A stretch of 21,712 bases of DNA from Christensenella sp. UBA7868. GTDB taxonomy: Bacteria; Bacillota; Clostridia; Christensenellales; UBA1242. The position numbers were made by a program, and so were the translations under genes. This document shows, in pieces, positions 6,709 through 14,756 of this stretch (its first letter is position 1; each line of letters opens with the position of its first letter). The DNA lies in the NCBI GenBank assembly GCA_002501285.1, contig DLSG01000052.1, positions 1 to 21,712 of the forward strand, read 5' to 3'. The notes under the pieces are model-generated. The model saw nothing but the letters and a program-made list of their open reading frames with translations, had not been told where the DNA came from and did not search any database.

Positions 6709-8235
6709 TTGTTGGATTTAAGAAAAAATAAAGATATGTTTGAAATTTCAAAAAGAGTGGAAAATTTAAAAAAAGAATTTAAAGATAACGACAGTTTAAA
6801 AGTTCGCAAATTTTTTGCATTTAATAAGGAATTTGCTTTAATTTTTTTGGAAAGTTTTGCTGATTTTGATGTTGTATCGAAAGATATTATAGCACCTATT
6901 GTTACGGCTAGTGAAAAAGAAATTGACATTAAACAAAACAAAAGCGTTATTTTAACAGGTGATGAAAAACAAAATTTATCAGAATTTGTAGCCTTTAAAG
7001 TTTTGTTTGCGTCTGAAATTAGCCTGTCAAAAAAACAAGAAGATTTTATAAATAAATTAACCCGTGGGGAAAAAGTCCTTTTAATTGACGGCTATCCTGA
7101 CGGAATTATAATAAATGCAAAAAAGATAGAAAAACGCTCGATAATGGAACCTCCGAATAATAACATTGTAAGGGGGCCCAGGGAAGGATTTGTAGAAGAT
7201 ATAAATTCAAATTTAAACTTGCTTCGAAAAAGGCTTGTTACAAACGACTTAAAAATTGAAACTTTAGAAGTGGGGCGTTTTACAAAAAGTAAAGTTGTTA
7301 TTTGTTATTTAACAAAAGTTGCCGACAAAAAAGTTGTAAAAAAAATTAAAAAAAGATTAAATCAAATCAATATAGATGGAATTGTTGATAGTTATTATCT
7401 TCAAGACTTTTTGGAAGAAAAACCAAATTCTATTTTTAAACAAATTGGCTGGACAGAAAAACCAGATATATTAACAGGTAAACTTTTAGAAGGTCGTGTT
7501 GGAATCCTTGTTGACGGAAGTCCAATAGCGTTAACTGTTCCATTTATTTTAATAGAAGATTTACAAAGTGCGGGAGATTATTATGAAGAAAATAATTCGG
7601 TAACTTTTGTAAGAATGCTTCGATTTTTTGGTTTGTTTATTGCTTTAACAATGCCAGGAATATATATCGCTCTTCAACTTTATCACTACAAGGCTTTGCC
7701 ACTTAAATTTTTGGTGACAATAATAAATAGTTCACAAAACATTCCGATGCCACCAGCGGTTGAAGTGTTGTTTGCGTTTTTTATGTTTGAAATTTTGTAT
7801 GAAGCAAGTGTCAGAACTCCAAAAAGTTTGGGAAGTTCGTTCAATATTATCGGTGCTTTAATCTTGGGAGATACGGCGGTAAAAAGTAATCTTGCAAGTG
7901 CTCCAACAATTATGATTGTGGCATTAAGTTCAATAGCAATTTATTTGATACCCGAAGCCACAAATGTAATGAGATTATTACGCTTTTTTATCACCTTAAT
8001 GGCAACAATTATAGGTGTTGTAGGTCTTTGTGTTTCACTTGTTTTTATTGTTGCTTATCTTGCCGATTTTGATTCTTACGGGGCAGACTATCTTTCTCCA
8101 CTTGCTCCTTATAAAGTCCCCGACTTTAAAGATAGTTTTTTTAAGGCAAACATAAAAAACTCAAAAACACGGCCAGTTTCTTTAAAACAAAAAAATTTAG
8201 TAAGGCAGGGCAAGAAAAATGACGACGAAGAATAA
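6709..8235 (+). CDS. Spore germination receptor subunit A (GerA family)
   Basis: This 508-residue protein is the A subunit of a GerA-type nutrient germinant receptor in the spore inner membrane. The soluble N-terminal half holds the family hallmark RGPREGFVEDINSNLNLLRKR (about residues 156-176) and the EKPDILTGKLLEGRVGILVDGSP stretch. The C-terminal half has several membrane segments (about 300-450), including the PMPPAVEVLF loop. The first possible start is TTG at 6709. The first ATG is at 6736 and would remove nine residues. Neither has a clear Shine-Dalgarno sequence, so the start is uncertain. The gene overlaps gerB by 17 bp. No good forespore (sigma-G) promoter was recognisable upstream. 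Confidence 0.9.
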   Translation: MLDLRKNKDMFEISKRVENLKKEFKDNDSLKVRKFFAFNKEFALIFLESFADFDVVSKDIIAPIVTASEKEIDIKQNKSVILTGDEKQNLSEFVAFKVLFASEISLSKKQEDFINKLTRGEKVLLIDGYPDGIIINAKKIEKRSIMEPPNNNIVRGPREGFVEDINSNLNLLRKRLVTNDLKIETLEVGRFTKSKVVICYLTKVADKKVVKKIKKRLNQINIDGIVDSYYLQDFLEEKPNSIFKQIGWTEKPDILTGKLLEGRVGILVDGSPIALTVPFILIEDLQSAGDYYEENNSVTFVRMLRFFGLFIALTMPGIYIALQLYHYKALPLKFLVTIINSSQNIPMPPAVEVLFAFFMFEILYEASVRTPKSLGSSFNIIGALILGDTAVKSNLASAPTIMIVALSSIAIYLIPEATNVMRLLRFFITLMATIIGVVGLCVSLVFIVAYLADFDSYGADYLSPLAPYKVPDFKDSFFKANIKNSKTRPVSLKQKNLVRQGKKNDDEE

Positions 8236-9325
8236 AAAAATATCAACAAGCCAACTTTGTCTTATTATGGTTGGAATTTTCATGGCAGTAAGACCAATTG
8301 TTGAAAACGCTTTGCAGGCAAAATTTGTTGGAAACGACTGTTTAATTACAAGTATGGTTGCGGGAATTATAAATTTATTTTTAGCGATGATTGTGTGTGT
8401 GGTTATAAACAAAAATCCTGGAAAAAGTTTTTTTGAAATAATGTCAAATTTTTTAGGGACAATCACAACAAAAATAATTATGATTATGCTTGCTTTGGTG
8501 TTTGTTTTTAAAATGCTTTTAATAGATTATCAAATGACATTTTTGCTTTATGATGCGGTTTACACTGATATTAATTGGCTTTTGTTTGCAGCACCTTTAA
8601 TTATGGTTGTTTGTTTTGTTGCAATAAAAGGAATAAAGGTAATTGCAAGGTGTTATCAAATATTTCTGCCTTTTGCCCTTTTAATTTTCATTACAACACT
8701 TTTTGTTGCGGGATTAAACGCAAATTTTGAAAATGTCATGCCACTTTTTACTCATTCTCAAAGTCAGTTCTTTACAGCACTAAATTATATTTTAATTCAA
8801 TCATGTGAGTATATTTTTCTGTTTACTTTTATGGAAAACATTATCTCAAAAAAAGACTATTATTTCACTAAAATATCAATTACTTTTGTTATAATCTTTA
8901 TTTTAGTTGAACTATTTTATTTGCTTTTCATTGCGGTTTTAGGAAGACTTGCTCCTTTTGTTCGTGAAACTTTAATTACAATGACACAATTTAAAGATAC
9001 AAGTTATGGATATTTCAAAATAGATATTTTTACAACAATTTTTTGGATACCGCTTGTTGTTTTGCAAAATGCTCTTTGCGTATATTCTGTTGCCTATTGC
9101 TTAAACAAAGCGTTTAATTTAAAAACTGAATATGGGTGCGTTTTAACAGTTGTTGTACTTTTCATAACTCATTTTATTCCCCAAATAAACAATCAAACAG
9201 TTACAACTTTCTATTACGAAAAAATAGGCATTTTCGTTTTAGCCTTTCTTCTTGTTTTGCCAATAATTCTATTGCTGGCAAGTTTCAAAAAGCCGAAAAA
9301 GGAGAAAGATAATGGAAAAAATTAA
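8219..9325 (+). CDS. Spore germination receptor subunit B (GerB family permease)
   Basis: This 368-residue, almost wholly hydrophobic protein has about ten membrane segments. It is the B subunit of the GerA-type receptor, related to amino-acid permeases of the APC superfamily, and is thought to bind the germinant. The N-terminal stretch ending in the first helix, the conserved polar break around NANFENVMPLF and the FMENI segment are typical of endospore permeases. Length agrees with the family (about 360-370). The start codon lies inside the end of gerA and the stop lies inside the start of gerC, which implies translational coupling and fixed stoichiometry. Confidence 0.9.
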   Translation: MTTKNKKISTSQLCLIMVGIFMAVRPIVENALQAKFVGNDCLITSMVAGIINLFLAMIVCVVINKNPGKSFFEIMSNFLGTITTKIIMIMLALVFVFKMLLIDYQMTFLLYDAVYTDINWLLFAAPLIMVVCFVAIKGIKVIARCYQIFLPFALLIFITTLFVAGLNANFENVMPLFTHSQSQFFTALNYILIQSCEYIFLFTFMENIISKKDYYFTKISITFVIIFILVELFYLLFIAVLGRLAPFVRETLITMTQFKDTSYGYFKIDIFTTIFWIPLVVLQNALCVYSVAYCLNKAFNLKTEYGCVLTVVVLFITHFIPQINNQTVTTFYYEKIGIFVLAFLLVLPIILLLASFKKPKKEKDNGKN

Positions 9326-10586
9326 AAAATATTTAAGTTCGCATAAGTATCTAATTGTTTTATTAATATTTTTTGTTATTATGGTTCCAATAACAATTTC
9401 AATGCCTGCTCAAACCGACACAAGAGCAATAGTGACGGGCATTTCAATAGATAAAGATAATGATGATTATGTTGTTGGACTTCAATTAATTTCTCCACAA
9501 AGCAATATTAGTAATAACGAAAATTTGCAAATTGTTGAAGATACAGGCGAAAGTTTTTATGATTGTATTGCTTCTTTAAGTATAAAACTTGGGAAAATTG
9601 TTGGTTTTGAACATACAAACATAATAATTTTAGGCAATAAATTGGTTGGCGTAGATATAATGAATGTTTTAGATTATCTTTACAGAAATTATAAAATTAC
9701 AATGTCAACAATTCTTGTGCAGTGTAAGGGGAATGCAAAAAAACTTTTAGAAACATCAGCCGAATTAAATAATAATTCAAGTTCAAGTTTGCAAAACAAT
9801 CTTGGATATAATAATTTGATTGTCGAAACCGCAAACACAACAACTATGGGAGATTTTTTTAATGAATACTATTCCTATTCGGGTGTGTCGCTTCTTTCTG
9901 TAATTGAAACTCCAGAAGATGAAAGCGGCAACTCGGGAAGTTCTAGTGGTGACGGCGGACAAAACCAGTCTGAAAACTCTGGAAACTCACAAAGTTCTGG
10001 TGGAGGCTCTGGTGGGTCGGGGCAGTCACCAGTTGAGCCACTAATCAAAAATAATGGTGAAGGGGCGGTTTTTAAAAATGGTAAATTTGTTGAAATTATT
10101 TCAAGAGATTTAACAAAAGGTTTTACTTGGCCACAAGAGAAAACTATAAAAGGACTTGTAGAAATCGAAAATGTTAAAAACAATTATCTTTATAACGCAA
10201 AAACGATAAATGTAAAAGTTGAAGATTCTAAAACTAAAATTAAATCTGAAATAAAAAATAATGAACTTATTTTAAATGTTGATATTAAACTTTACTGTTA
10301 TGTTGCGGAAATAATTGATAATGATAAAAAAACTGAAAAAATTATGCAAATAAATCAAGAATATTTAACTCCTGATTTAAAAGAAAAAATAAAAGAAAAA
10401 ATATCAGAGTTGGTAACTAATAGTTTAAATTATTCAAAACAAAATAATATCGACATTTTTGGATTTTACGACAGATTTTATAGATTTAACTATAAAGATC
10501 TTAAAAAAGCTTTAACAATACTAGGGGAAGATTATCTTAACCACTGCTCGATTAAATTAAATATAGAAGTTTTCCCTTTTAAATAA
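9312..10586 (+). CDS. Spore germination receptor subunit C (GerC family), without a lipobox
   Basis: This 424-residue protein is the C subunit of the germinant receptor, recognised by TRAIVTGISIDK (about residues 37-48) and the C-terminal NNIDIFGFYDRFYRFNYKDL segment. GerC proteins are normally lipoproteins with Cys directly before the conserved WDRRE-like stretch. Here the N-terminal hydrophobic helix (about 12-32) runs into SMPAQTDTRAIV with no Cys, so it appears to be held by a transmembrane helix or an uncleaved signal. A low-complexity Ser/Gly/Asn/Gln linker (about 204-243) separates the two halves. The ATG has a perfect AGGAG site and overlaps gerB by 14 bp. Confidence 0.87.
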   Translation: MEKIKKYLSSHKYLIVLLIFFVIMVPITISMPAQTDTRAIVTGISIDKDNDDYVVGLQLISPQSNISNNENLQIVEDTGESFYDCIASLSIKLGKIVGFEHTNIIILGNKLVGVDIMNVLDYLYRNYKITMSTILVQCKGNAKKLLETSAELNNNSSSSLQNNLGYNNLIVETANTTTMGDFFNEYYSYSGVSLLSVIETPEDESGNSGSSSGDGGQNQSENSGNSQSSGGGSGGSGQSPVEPLIKNNGEGAVFKNGKFVEIISRDLTKGFTWPQEKTIKGLVEIENVKNNYLYNAKTINVKVEDSKTKIKSEIKNNELILNVDIKLYCYVAEIIDNDKKTEKIMQINQEYLTPDLKEKIKEKISELVTNSLNYSKQNNIDIFGFYDRFYRFNYKDLKKALTILGEDYLNHCSIKLNIEVFPFK

Positions 10587-10720
10587 AGTGGTAATTTTTT
10601 GTGAATTAACAAAATAGACTTAATCAAATAATAATTTTTAAAATGTCCAATAAAATAAGAGTCTCTGTTGGAAAAACATTATTTTATCAAAACAAAAAAT
10701 TATTAAATTATATAATCTTG

Positions 10721-10757
10721 AAAAAAAACGATACTTTCAATTTTGTATCGTTTTTTT
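10721..10757. terminator. Bidirectional terminator after the ger operon
   Basis: AAAAAAACGATAC (10722-10734) and GTATCGTTTTTTT (10745-10757) pair across a 10-nt loop. It ends the ger operon and faces the convergent gene at 10836. Between the gerC stop and this hairpin, 10645-10690 contains other inverted repeats (ATAAAATAA with TTATTTTAT; TCCAA with TTGGA) of unknown use. Confidence 0.85.
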
Positions 10758-10835
10758 ATTTTTAAGTATTAACAATAATTACACTTTTAAAACTTAATAA
10801 AGTGGGTTATTTATTGCTTTAATATATTGATATTG

Positions 10836-11486
10836 CTAATTTATACTTTGCTTAATACTTGTATTCCATGCGTTGCATTCCCACCAAAGTCGTGTGTTAA
10901 AATCAGTTTTTTCTTTAATGGCGTTTTTTATATTTTTTTCGTAATCTAAAATATTTTGCCAAGTATCGCATCTAGACCAGGCAACAGGTAGTTTTTTAAC
11001 TCCTAATTCTTTATAAGCTTTATCTTGCACAATTCTATCAATAGGCAAAAAACATATTTCGAATAATTTATGGCTATGGTCAATGTGGTCGGAAGAAAAA
11101 AGATATTTAATAGACATATTTATCCATTTTTGAGCATTGCCATAAGTATATTTTGTTATATCATTTTTATAATAAGTTTTTTTTAATTCATCTGCTAAAT
11201 TTTTTTCCCAGTCAATAAATTGCTGTTCGGTAATAGTTATATTGCTATAAACCTTTATAAGGGCATTCAATAAAATTGGTTCACATTCTTGTCTTGGTTT
11301 TTTTAGTTTTTCTGAACCATATTTCTCATTCTTTAATGCAGTATTTTGAACTGATGGAGCATAGCTTCGTTTAATAGCTTCTTGAATAATTTTATCAATG
11401 TTGTCAAAATCATTAATTGATAAAGAGCGTTCTTTTTTTGTTTTCCAATTATTTCTCCAAGTTTGTATTTCATTATTTGAAATCAT
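10836..11486 (-). CDS. Hypothetical protein of unrecognised family
   Basis: I do not recognise this 216-residue soluble protein. It is mostly helical, rich in Lys, Asn and Trp, with no signal or membrane segment. Possible family hallmarks are TYGNAQKWINMSIKYLF (about residues 123-139), FLPIDRIV (about 156-163), AWSRCDTW and the C-terminal RLWWECNAW. The start is certain: ATG with AAAGGAG seven bases upstream. It opens the accessory region that carries nuclease, recombinase and restriction genes. A role in defence or a mobile element is suggested by position only. Confidence 0.6.
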   Translation of the reverse strand: MISNNEIQTWRNNWKTKKERSLSINDFDNIDKIIQEAIKRSYAPSVQNTALKNEKYGSEKLKKPRQECEPILLNALIKVYSNITITEQQFIDWEKNLADELKKTYYKNDITKYTYGNAQKWINMSIKYLFSSDHIDHSHKLFEICFLPIDRIVQDKAYKELGVKKLPVAWSRCDTWQNILDYEKNIKNAIKEKTDFNTRLWWECNAWNTSIKQSIN

Positions 11487-11522
11487 GCTAATTCTCCTTT
11501 GTTTTTAAAATTTTGTTGTTGA

Positions 11523-11570
11523 TTTTGACAATAACTTTCCTAGAATTTACCGCATTTTAATTTGTCAAAA
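11523..11570. repeat. Spaced inverted repeat containing TTGACA on both strands
   Basis: TTTTGACAA (11523-11531) and TTGTCAAAA (11562-11570) are perfect inverted copies 30 bp apart in the divergent intergenic region. Each contains a consensus -35 box, but no convincing -10 box follows at 16-18 bp on either strand. It may be an operator. Confidence 0.5.
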
Positions 11571-11644
11571 TTTTTCATTTTAATCAATTTAATTTTACAA
11601 AATTAAAAAAATAAAGTAAACTGATTTAAATAAAAATAATAAAA

Positions 11645-11711
11645 GGGAGACAATAATCTTGTTTATTGTACGGTACTATAGTTAAAAAAACAATAATGGT
11701 AAATTGTCCCC
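11645..11711 (+). ncRNA. Switch-like structured leader upstream of the HNEH protein
   Basis: GGG-A-GACAAT (11645-11654) pairs with ATTGTCCCC (11703-11711), nine base pairs with one bulged A. The same bases can instead form two local hairpins: ACAATAA/TTATTGT (11650-11656 with 11663-11669) and ACAAT/ATTGT (11690-11694 with 11703-11707). The two folds exclude each other. Shortly downstream, AAAGGA precedes an 8-codon ORF (11730-11756, MKILLFFY), then the gene at 11849. This could be an attenuator-like leader. No known riboswitch class is recognised. Confidence 0.4.
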
Positions 11712-11848
11712 AATTGAGCAAAGGAATAAATGAAAATTTTATTGTTCTTTTACTAATGATTAAATTTAAGATAAGCAAATAATTTGTAGAAATTGAAAAT
11801 ATCGTTTAAGTGAAAAATGTTTTTGGAAATAATATAAGGAGAATGAAT

Positions 11849-12466
11849 ATGGAAGAACTAAATGCATTAGATATAATTTTAACTTTTTTGAAAGCGATAA
11901 AAAAGAGTAGAATAGATAGTGAACAAATAGTAAAAGGCTTTTACAATGATACAGAATTTAATATTTGTTCAGCGGGATATTTATTAAATCAAATTATTAG
12001 AGAACTCTGTGTGTCAAGCGAACATTATCTCGTGTCTAAAAAAGCAAAAGAATTATGGGATAAATTAACTTCTGATGATATTAATAAATATTTTGTTGGG
12101 AGATTTATAGTGTGCGATAGAGCGGATAATACTGAAGTTAGTTTATATAAGGGAAATTCAAAAATCTCTTATAAAAATATTAAAGTTCAAAAAAATCAAA
12201 AAATATTATACAATAGTATTTTTCATAATGAGCATATTGTTACAATAAAAGATATAATAGATGAATTGTTAAAAATAGATAATCCCACACAAGAAAGTGT
12301 ATCTAGAATATTAAACAAAATTTATATTTGTAGAATGTTAAAATCCGAAAATAGCGATATTATAGTTCATAAACATAGATGTTCGCTCGACTATAAAAAA
12401 ATTTTAGAGAATGAATATGCAAACACCAAAAATAAACAAAAAATTGAGATATATAAAGATAATTAA
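11849..12466 (+). CDS. Hypothetical protein with an HNEH motif
   Basis: This protein of 205 residues starts at ATG 11849, chosen because AAGGAG lies seven bases upstream. An upstream in-frame GTG at 11810 would add 13 residues but has no ribosome binding site. I do not recognise the family. The stretch FHNEHIVTIKDIIDELLKI followed by LNKIYICRML, and a later VHKHRCS, recall the His/Glu/His pattern of some HNH-type nucleases, but the order is not clear enough to call it. It is soluble, mixed alpha/beta and Lys/Ile/Asn-rich. It sits alone between a structured leader and the large non-coding stretch, inside an island of defence-type genes. Confidence 0.55.
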   Translation: MEELNALDIILTFLKAIKKSRIDSEQIVKGFYNDTEFNICSAGYLLNQIIRELCVSSEHYLVSKKAKELWDKLTSDDINKYFVGRFIVCDRADNTEVSLYKGNSKISYKNIKVQKNQKILYNSIFHNEHIVTIKDIIDELLKIDNPTQESVSRILNKIYICRMLKSENSDIIVHKHRCSLDYKKILENEYANTKNKQKIEIYKDN

Positions 12467-12526
12467 ATAATTTACAAGAACATTTTAAAAAAATAGTTTG
12501 TTAATTTGGATATATTAATAAATTAC

Positions 12527-13111
12527 TACGAAAGGGTGGGCGAATAAAAGGTAAATAGGGGTTACATAATGGAAAAACCTTGCTTGAGGCAAAGTGTTTT
12601 GTTTTAGTCTATAAAAGATAATGGATAAATTACTGAAAAGAACTCTAAATGAAAAAATACGAACTCAAAGGTAGTTTTCTCGTTCGTATTATTCACTACT
12701 GGTAGGACTGATACCAACACTTGCGTCATAAGTAGGTATAATAAAAGTTTTATATTAAACATGAAAATTTGAAATAAACATCTATTTATTTAAAATTATT
12801 AATAAAAATAAAATTTGTTATTGTAAATTTACAGGCTTATACGGTTATATGCTAATTTTTTATCTAATACAAATTGAACTCAGAAATGTCTCAACTAATC
12901 GAATAAGACTACTATATTGTGGGCAGATGAAGAATTTTTATAAAAATCCAGGATAAAAATCCTGAAGGAATTATGTTGTACTAAAAAGAAATGATATGAT
13001 CAAAGAAATAGCCTTCGACCCATTCGTATTAAATTGCCACAACATTACCAAATGCCCATTAAAACGTGTGACCTTCTCTAGATAAAAAGCCCATTAGAAA
13101 TAACGGGCTTT
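12527..13111 (+). ncRNA. Candidate large structured non-coding RNA
   Basis: The 788-nt gap between genes has no ORF but many complementary segments. Bases 12527-12537 (TACGAAAGGGT) can pair with 13018-13028 (ACCCATTCGTA), ten pairs with one mismatch, enclosing about 480 nt. Inside are a 9-bp helix (AATACGAAC 12656-12664 with GTTCGTATT 12682-12690), a nested pair CTACT/AGTAG around TGGTA/TACCA (about 12695-12738), a GC-TATA-CGGT-TATA-GC hairpin (12835-12852), AGGAT/ATCCT near 12951-12964, and a long-range TAGTCT/AGACTA. A GC hairpin AAAGCCC/GGGCTTT (13086-13111) may be the 3' end. Size and loose neighbourhood recall large ornate RNAs such as ROOL or GOLLD, but I cannot match any class. Strand and ends are tentative. 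Confidence 0.4.
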
Positions 13112-13169
13112 GAATATGTATGAAAGTAAAAAAATCATTTTGTTTTTTATAGCAAAATTAAAAAATATA

Positions 13170-13178
13170 TGTTATAAT
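13170..13178 (+). promoter_or_regulatory. Extended -10 promoter of the nuclease-helicase locus
   Basis: TATAAT at 13173-13178 is preceded by TG one base upstream (TGTTATAAT), a perfect extended -10 element. No good -35 box lies 17 bp upstream. The predicted start near 13185 leaves a leader of about 70 nt before the ATG at 13255, with GAGGAG at 13244-13249. Confidence 0.6.
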
Positions 13179-13254
13179 TAATAAAACATAACTTAAAATT
13201 TACATAATTTAGAAATAGTCTTAATCAGTTACAGATGTTAAATGAGGAGTTGCT

Positions 13255-14703
13255 ATGAATAATAATTTTGTTGATAATCACCTTAATAGTCATACAGAAA
13301 GATCTGCAGATGATAATAATGCTGTTGATACAATAAGGTATTTTTTAAAATCAAATGGGAAATTTAATTGTAATTTTAATGCAAATGATAAATGGCCAAA
13401 TATTGACGGAAATTTTGAATTGGTTCCAAATCCTGATATAAGTAAAAAACCATTTCAAAATTTTTTTATACAAATAAAAGGAACTAATATTGTTGATGTA
13501 GATTCAGAAGGATGTTTTGATTATAGATTGCAAGATTTGGCATTTCCAGCCTATGCATTAAAAGAAGTGACTAGCGATCCATGTATTTTATTTGTTGTTA
13601 TAAACACAAGGGATAAAAACAGAGAAAAGGTTTTCTGGAAATATATGTCTTATGATTTCCTTAACATGATTGATTATAGTAAAAAATCTTATCTTTTAAA
13701 ATTTGAGCAAAAAGACGAAATAATTAATTCAGAAGAAGGCCTATATGATTTTGTAAAGAAACTAATTGCTATAACAGAAAGGCATTCTTTTGTGAAAAAA
13801 TTAGATAACAATTCATTAGAAATTTCTGATATTAAAAAGATTATTTTAAAAAGCAATGAAGAAATAACTGATATAATTGAAGAAATAAGTTTGCTTGGCA
13901 AATCAAGAGATGCTGTATCGAGAAAACTAATAGGTAGATTAAATGATCTTTGTTCGGCAACTCTTTTATTGAATGCGGTAAATAAAGGATATTCTAATCC
14001 AACTTTAAGGTTGGCATGGGACATTTCTTTGCTTGATAAACAAACAAAATTTTTGTCAAAGTTTTTAAGAGGGATTGAATATATTGGGAAAAGAGTTCCT
14101 GATGATGGACAAAGTGAACGATTAATGCTGAAATATTATGATTATATGTGGCAAATCAGAAAATTTGTTTTTGAAAAATTTAAAATATCCATATTAGGAA
14201 ATTTAGAAAATTTTCCGACAAATACAGATAAACAAGATGAAGAATACTATAACTCAATATATCAGTTAATTGATAAATTATCTAAAGAACCAGCGGGATA
14301 TAATAAATCAAGATATACAATAATTAAGAAAACACCATTCTTTATTGAAAAAAATAGATATTTTGAAATTACTTTACAACTTTCAGATATGTATGCTTCT
14401 AAATTTAACAGAATAACAGTGTATACAAAAGAAGATATAATTTCGCCTTATTCAATACAAATAGCCTATAATGAGGCTCCTGTTAAAATATTAGATGAGT
14501 CATCTTATATTAAAATTATTAGTTCTTGGAGGGTCTCTATTGATCCTGCTTTATTAAATAAAATAGCGTCAATAGTTGGTCTTGAAACTAAACTTTCTAC
14601 AAATTATGGTGAGTATTCATCATTAATGGATTTTTTAACAACTACAGAAATGGATTTTTTAGATATAATGGATTTAAAAAAGATAATTTTGATATTGTTT
14701 TAA
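13255..14703 (+). CDS. PD-(D/E)xK-like (DUF4365-type) nuclease part of a nuclease-helicase
   Basis: This 482-residue protein begins with a DUF4365-like domain. It has TERSADDNNAVDTIRYFL as the first helix, Asp51 in NIDGNFEL, the Q73-x-K75 of FFIQIKGT, and a strand-turn run LAFPAYALKEV...CILFVVIN. This fits the D...(D/E/Q)xK core of restriction-type nucleases. Residues about 160-330 are helical, and 340-450 look beta-rich. The start has a good GAGGAG site and an extended -10 promoter. The frame ends abnormally: after Lys476 the last six residues (IILILF) come from the wrong frame, while the -1 frame continues openly into the helicase at 14757. The gene is therefore either the short product of a frameshifted nuclease-helicase or the 5' half of a broken one. 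The context of recombinase and Type III restriction genes suggests anti-phage or anti-plasmid defence. Confidence 0.65.
   Translation: MNNNFVDNHLNSHTERSADDNNAVDTIRYFLKSNGKFNCNFNANDKWPNIDGNFELVPNPDISKKPFQNFFIQIKGTNIVDVDSEGCFDYRLQDLAFPAYALKEVTSDPCILFVVINTRDKNREKVFWKYMSYDFLNMIDYSKKSYLLKFEQKDEIINSEEGLYDFVKKLIAITERHSFVKKLDNNSLEISDIKKIILKSNEEITDIIEEISLLGKSRDAVSRKLIGRLNDLCSATLLLNAVNKGYSNPTLRLAWDISLLDKQTKFLSKFLRGIEYIGKRVPDDGQSERLMLKYYDYMWQIRKFVFEKFKISILGNLENFPTNTDKQDEEYYNSIYQLIDKLSKEPAGYNKSRYTIIKKTPFFIEKNRYFEITLQLSDMYASKFNRITVYTKEDIISPYSIQIAYNEAPVKILDESSYIKIISSWRVSIDPALLNKIASIVGLETKLSTNYGEYSSLMDFLTTTEMDFLDIMDLKKIILILF
14673..14682 (+). other. Canonical -1 slippery sequence joining nuclease and helicase frames
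   Basis: In the nuclease frame the codons read GAT TTA AAA AAG. They contain both T TTA AAA (14673-14679) and A AAA AAG (14676-14682, the heptamer used by E. coli dnaX). A -1 slip here puts the ribosome exactly into the helicase frame (GAT AAT TTT ...), while the zero frame stops at 14701. I see no strong upstream Shine-Dalgarno or downstream hairpin stimulator. Loss of one A from a run of seven would look the same. Confidence 0.6.
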
Positions 14704-14756
14704 ATAGAATATATGAAACGAAAAATACAAACTATTATAGACCTGTTTTACAACGA

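Noticed and set aside
6670..6735. Sigma-G promoter for the ger operon
   Set aside because: No GnATR/CATnnTA pair at the right spacing; CATAAT at 6704 lacks a matching -35.
9875..10183. Pro/Glu-rich antisense frame under gerC
   Set aside because: It is the shadow of the Ser/Gly linker of GerC, with no start signal.
11810..11848. GTG start for the HNEH protein
   Set aside because: It has no ribosome binding site, while ATG 11849 has AAGGAG at ideal spacing.
12520..13111. Group II intron, tmRNA or RNase P RNA in the long non-coding stretch
   Set aside because: No domain V-like GAGC...GAAA hairpin, no CCA-ended tRNA-like termini and no recognisable RNase P core motif were seen.
13086..13111. 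Clear plus-strand terminator for the candidate RNA
   Set aside because: The hairpin is good, but only three T follow it on the plus strand and they are in the stem. The T run is better on the minus strand, so I list it only as a possible 3' hairpin.
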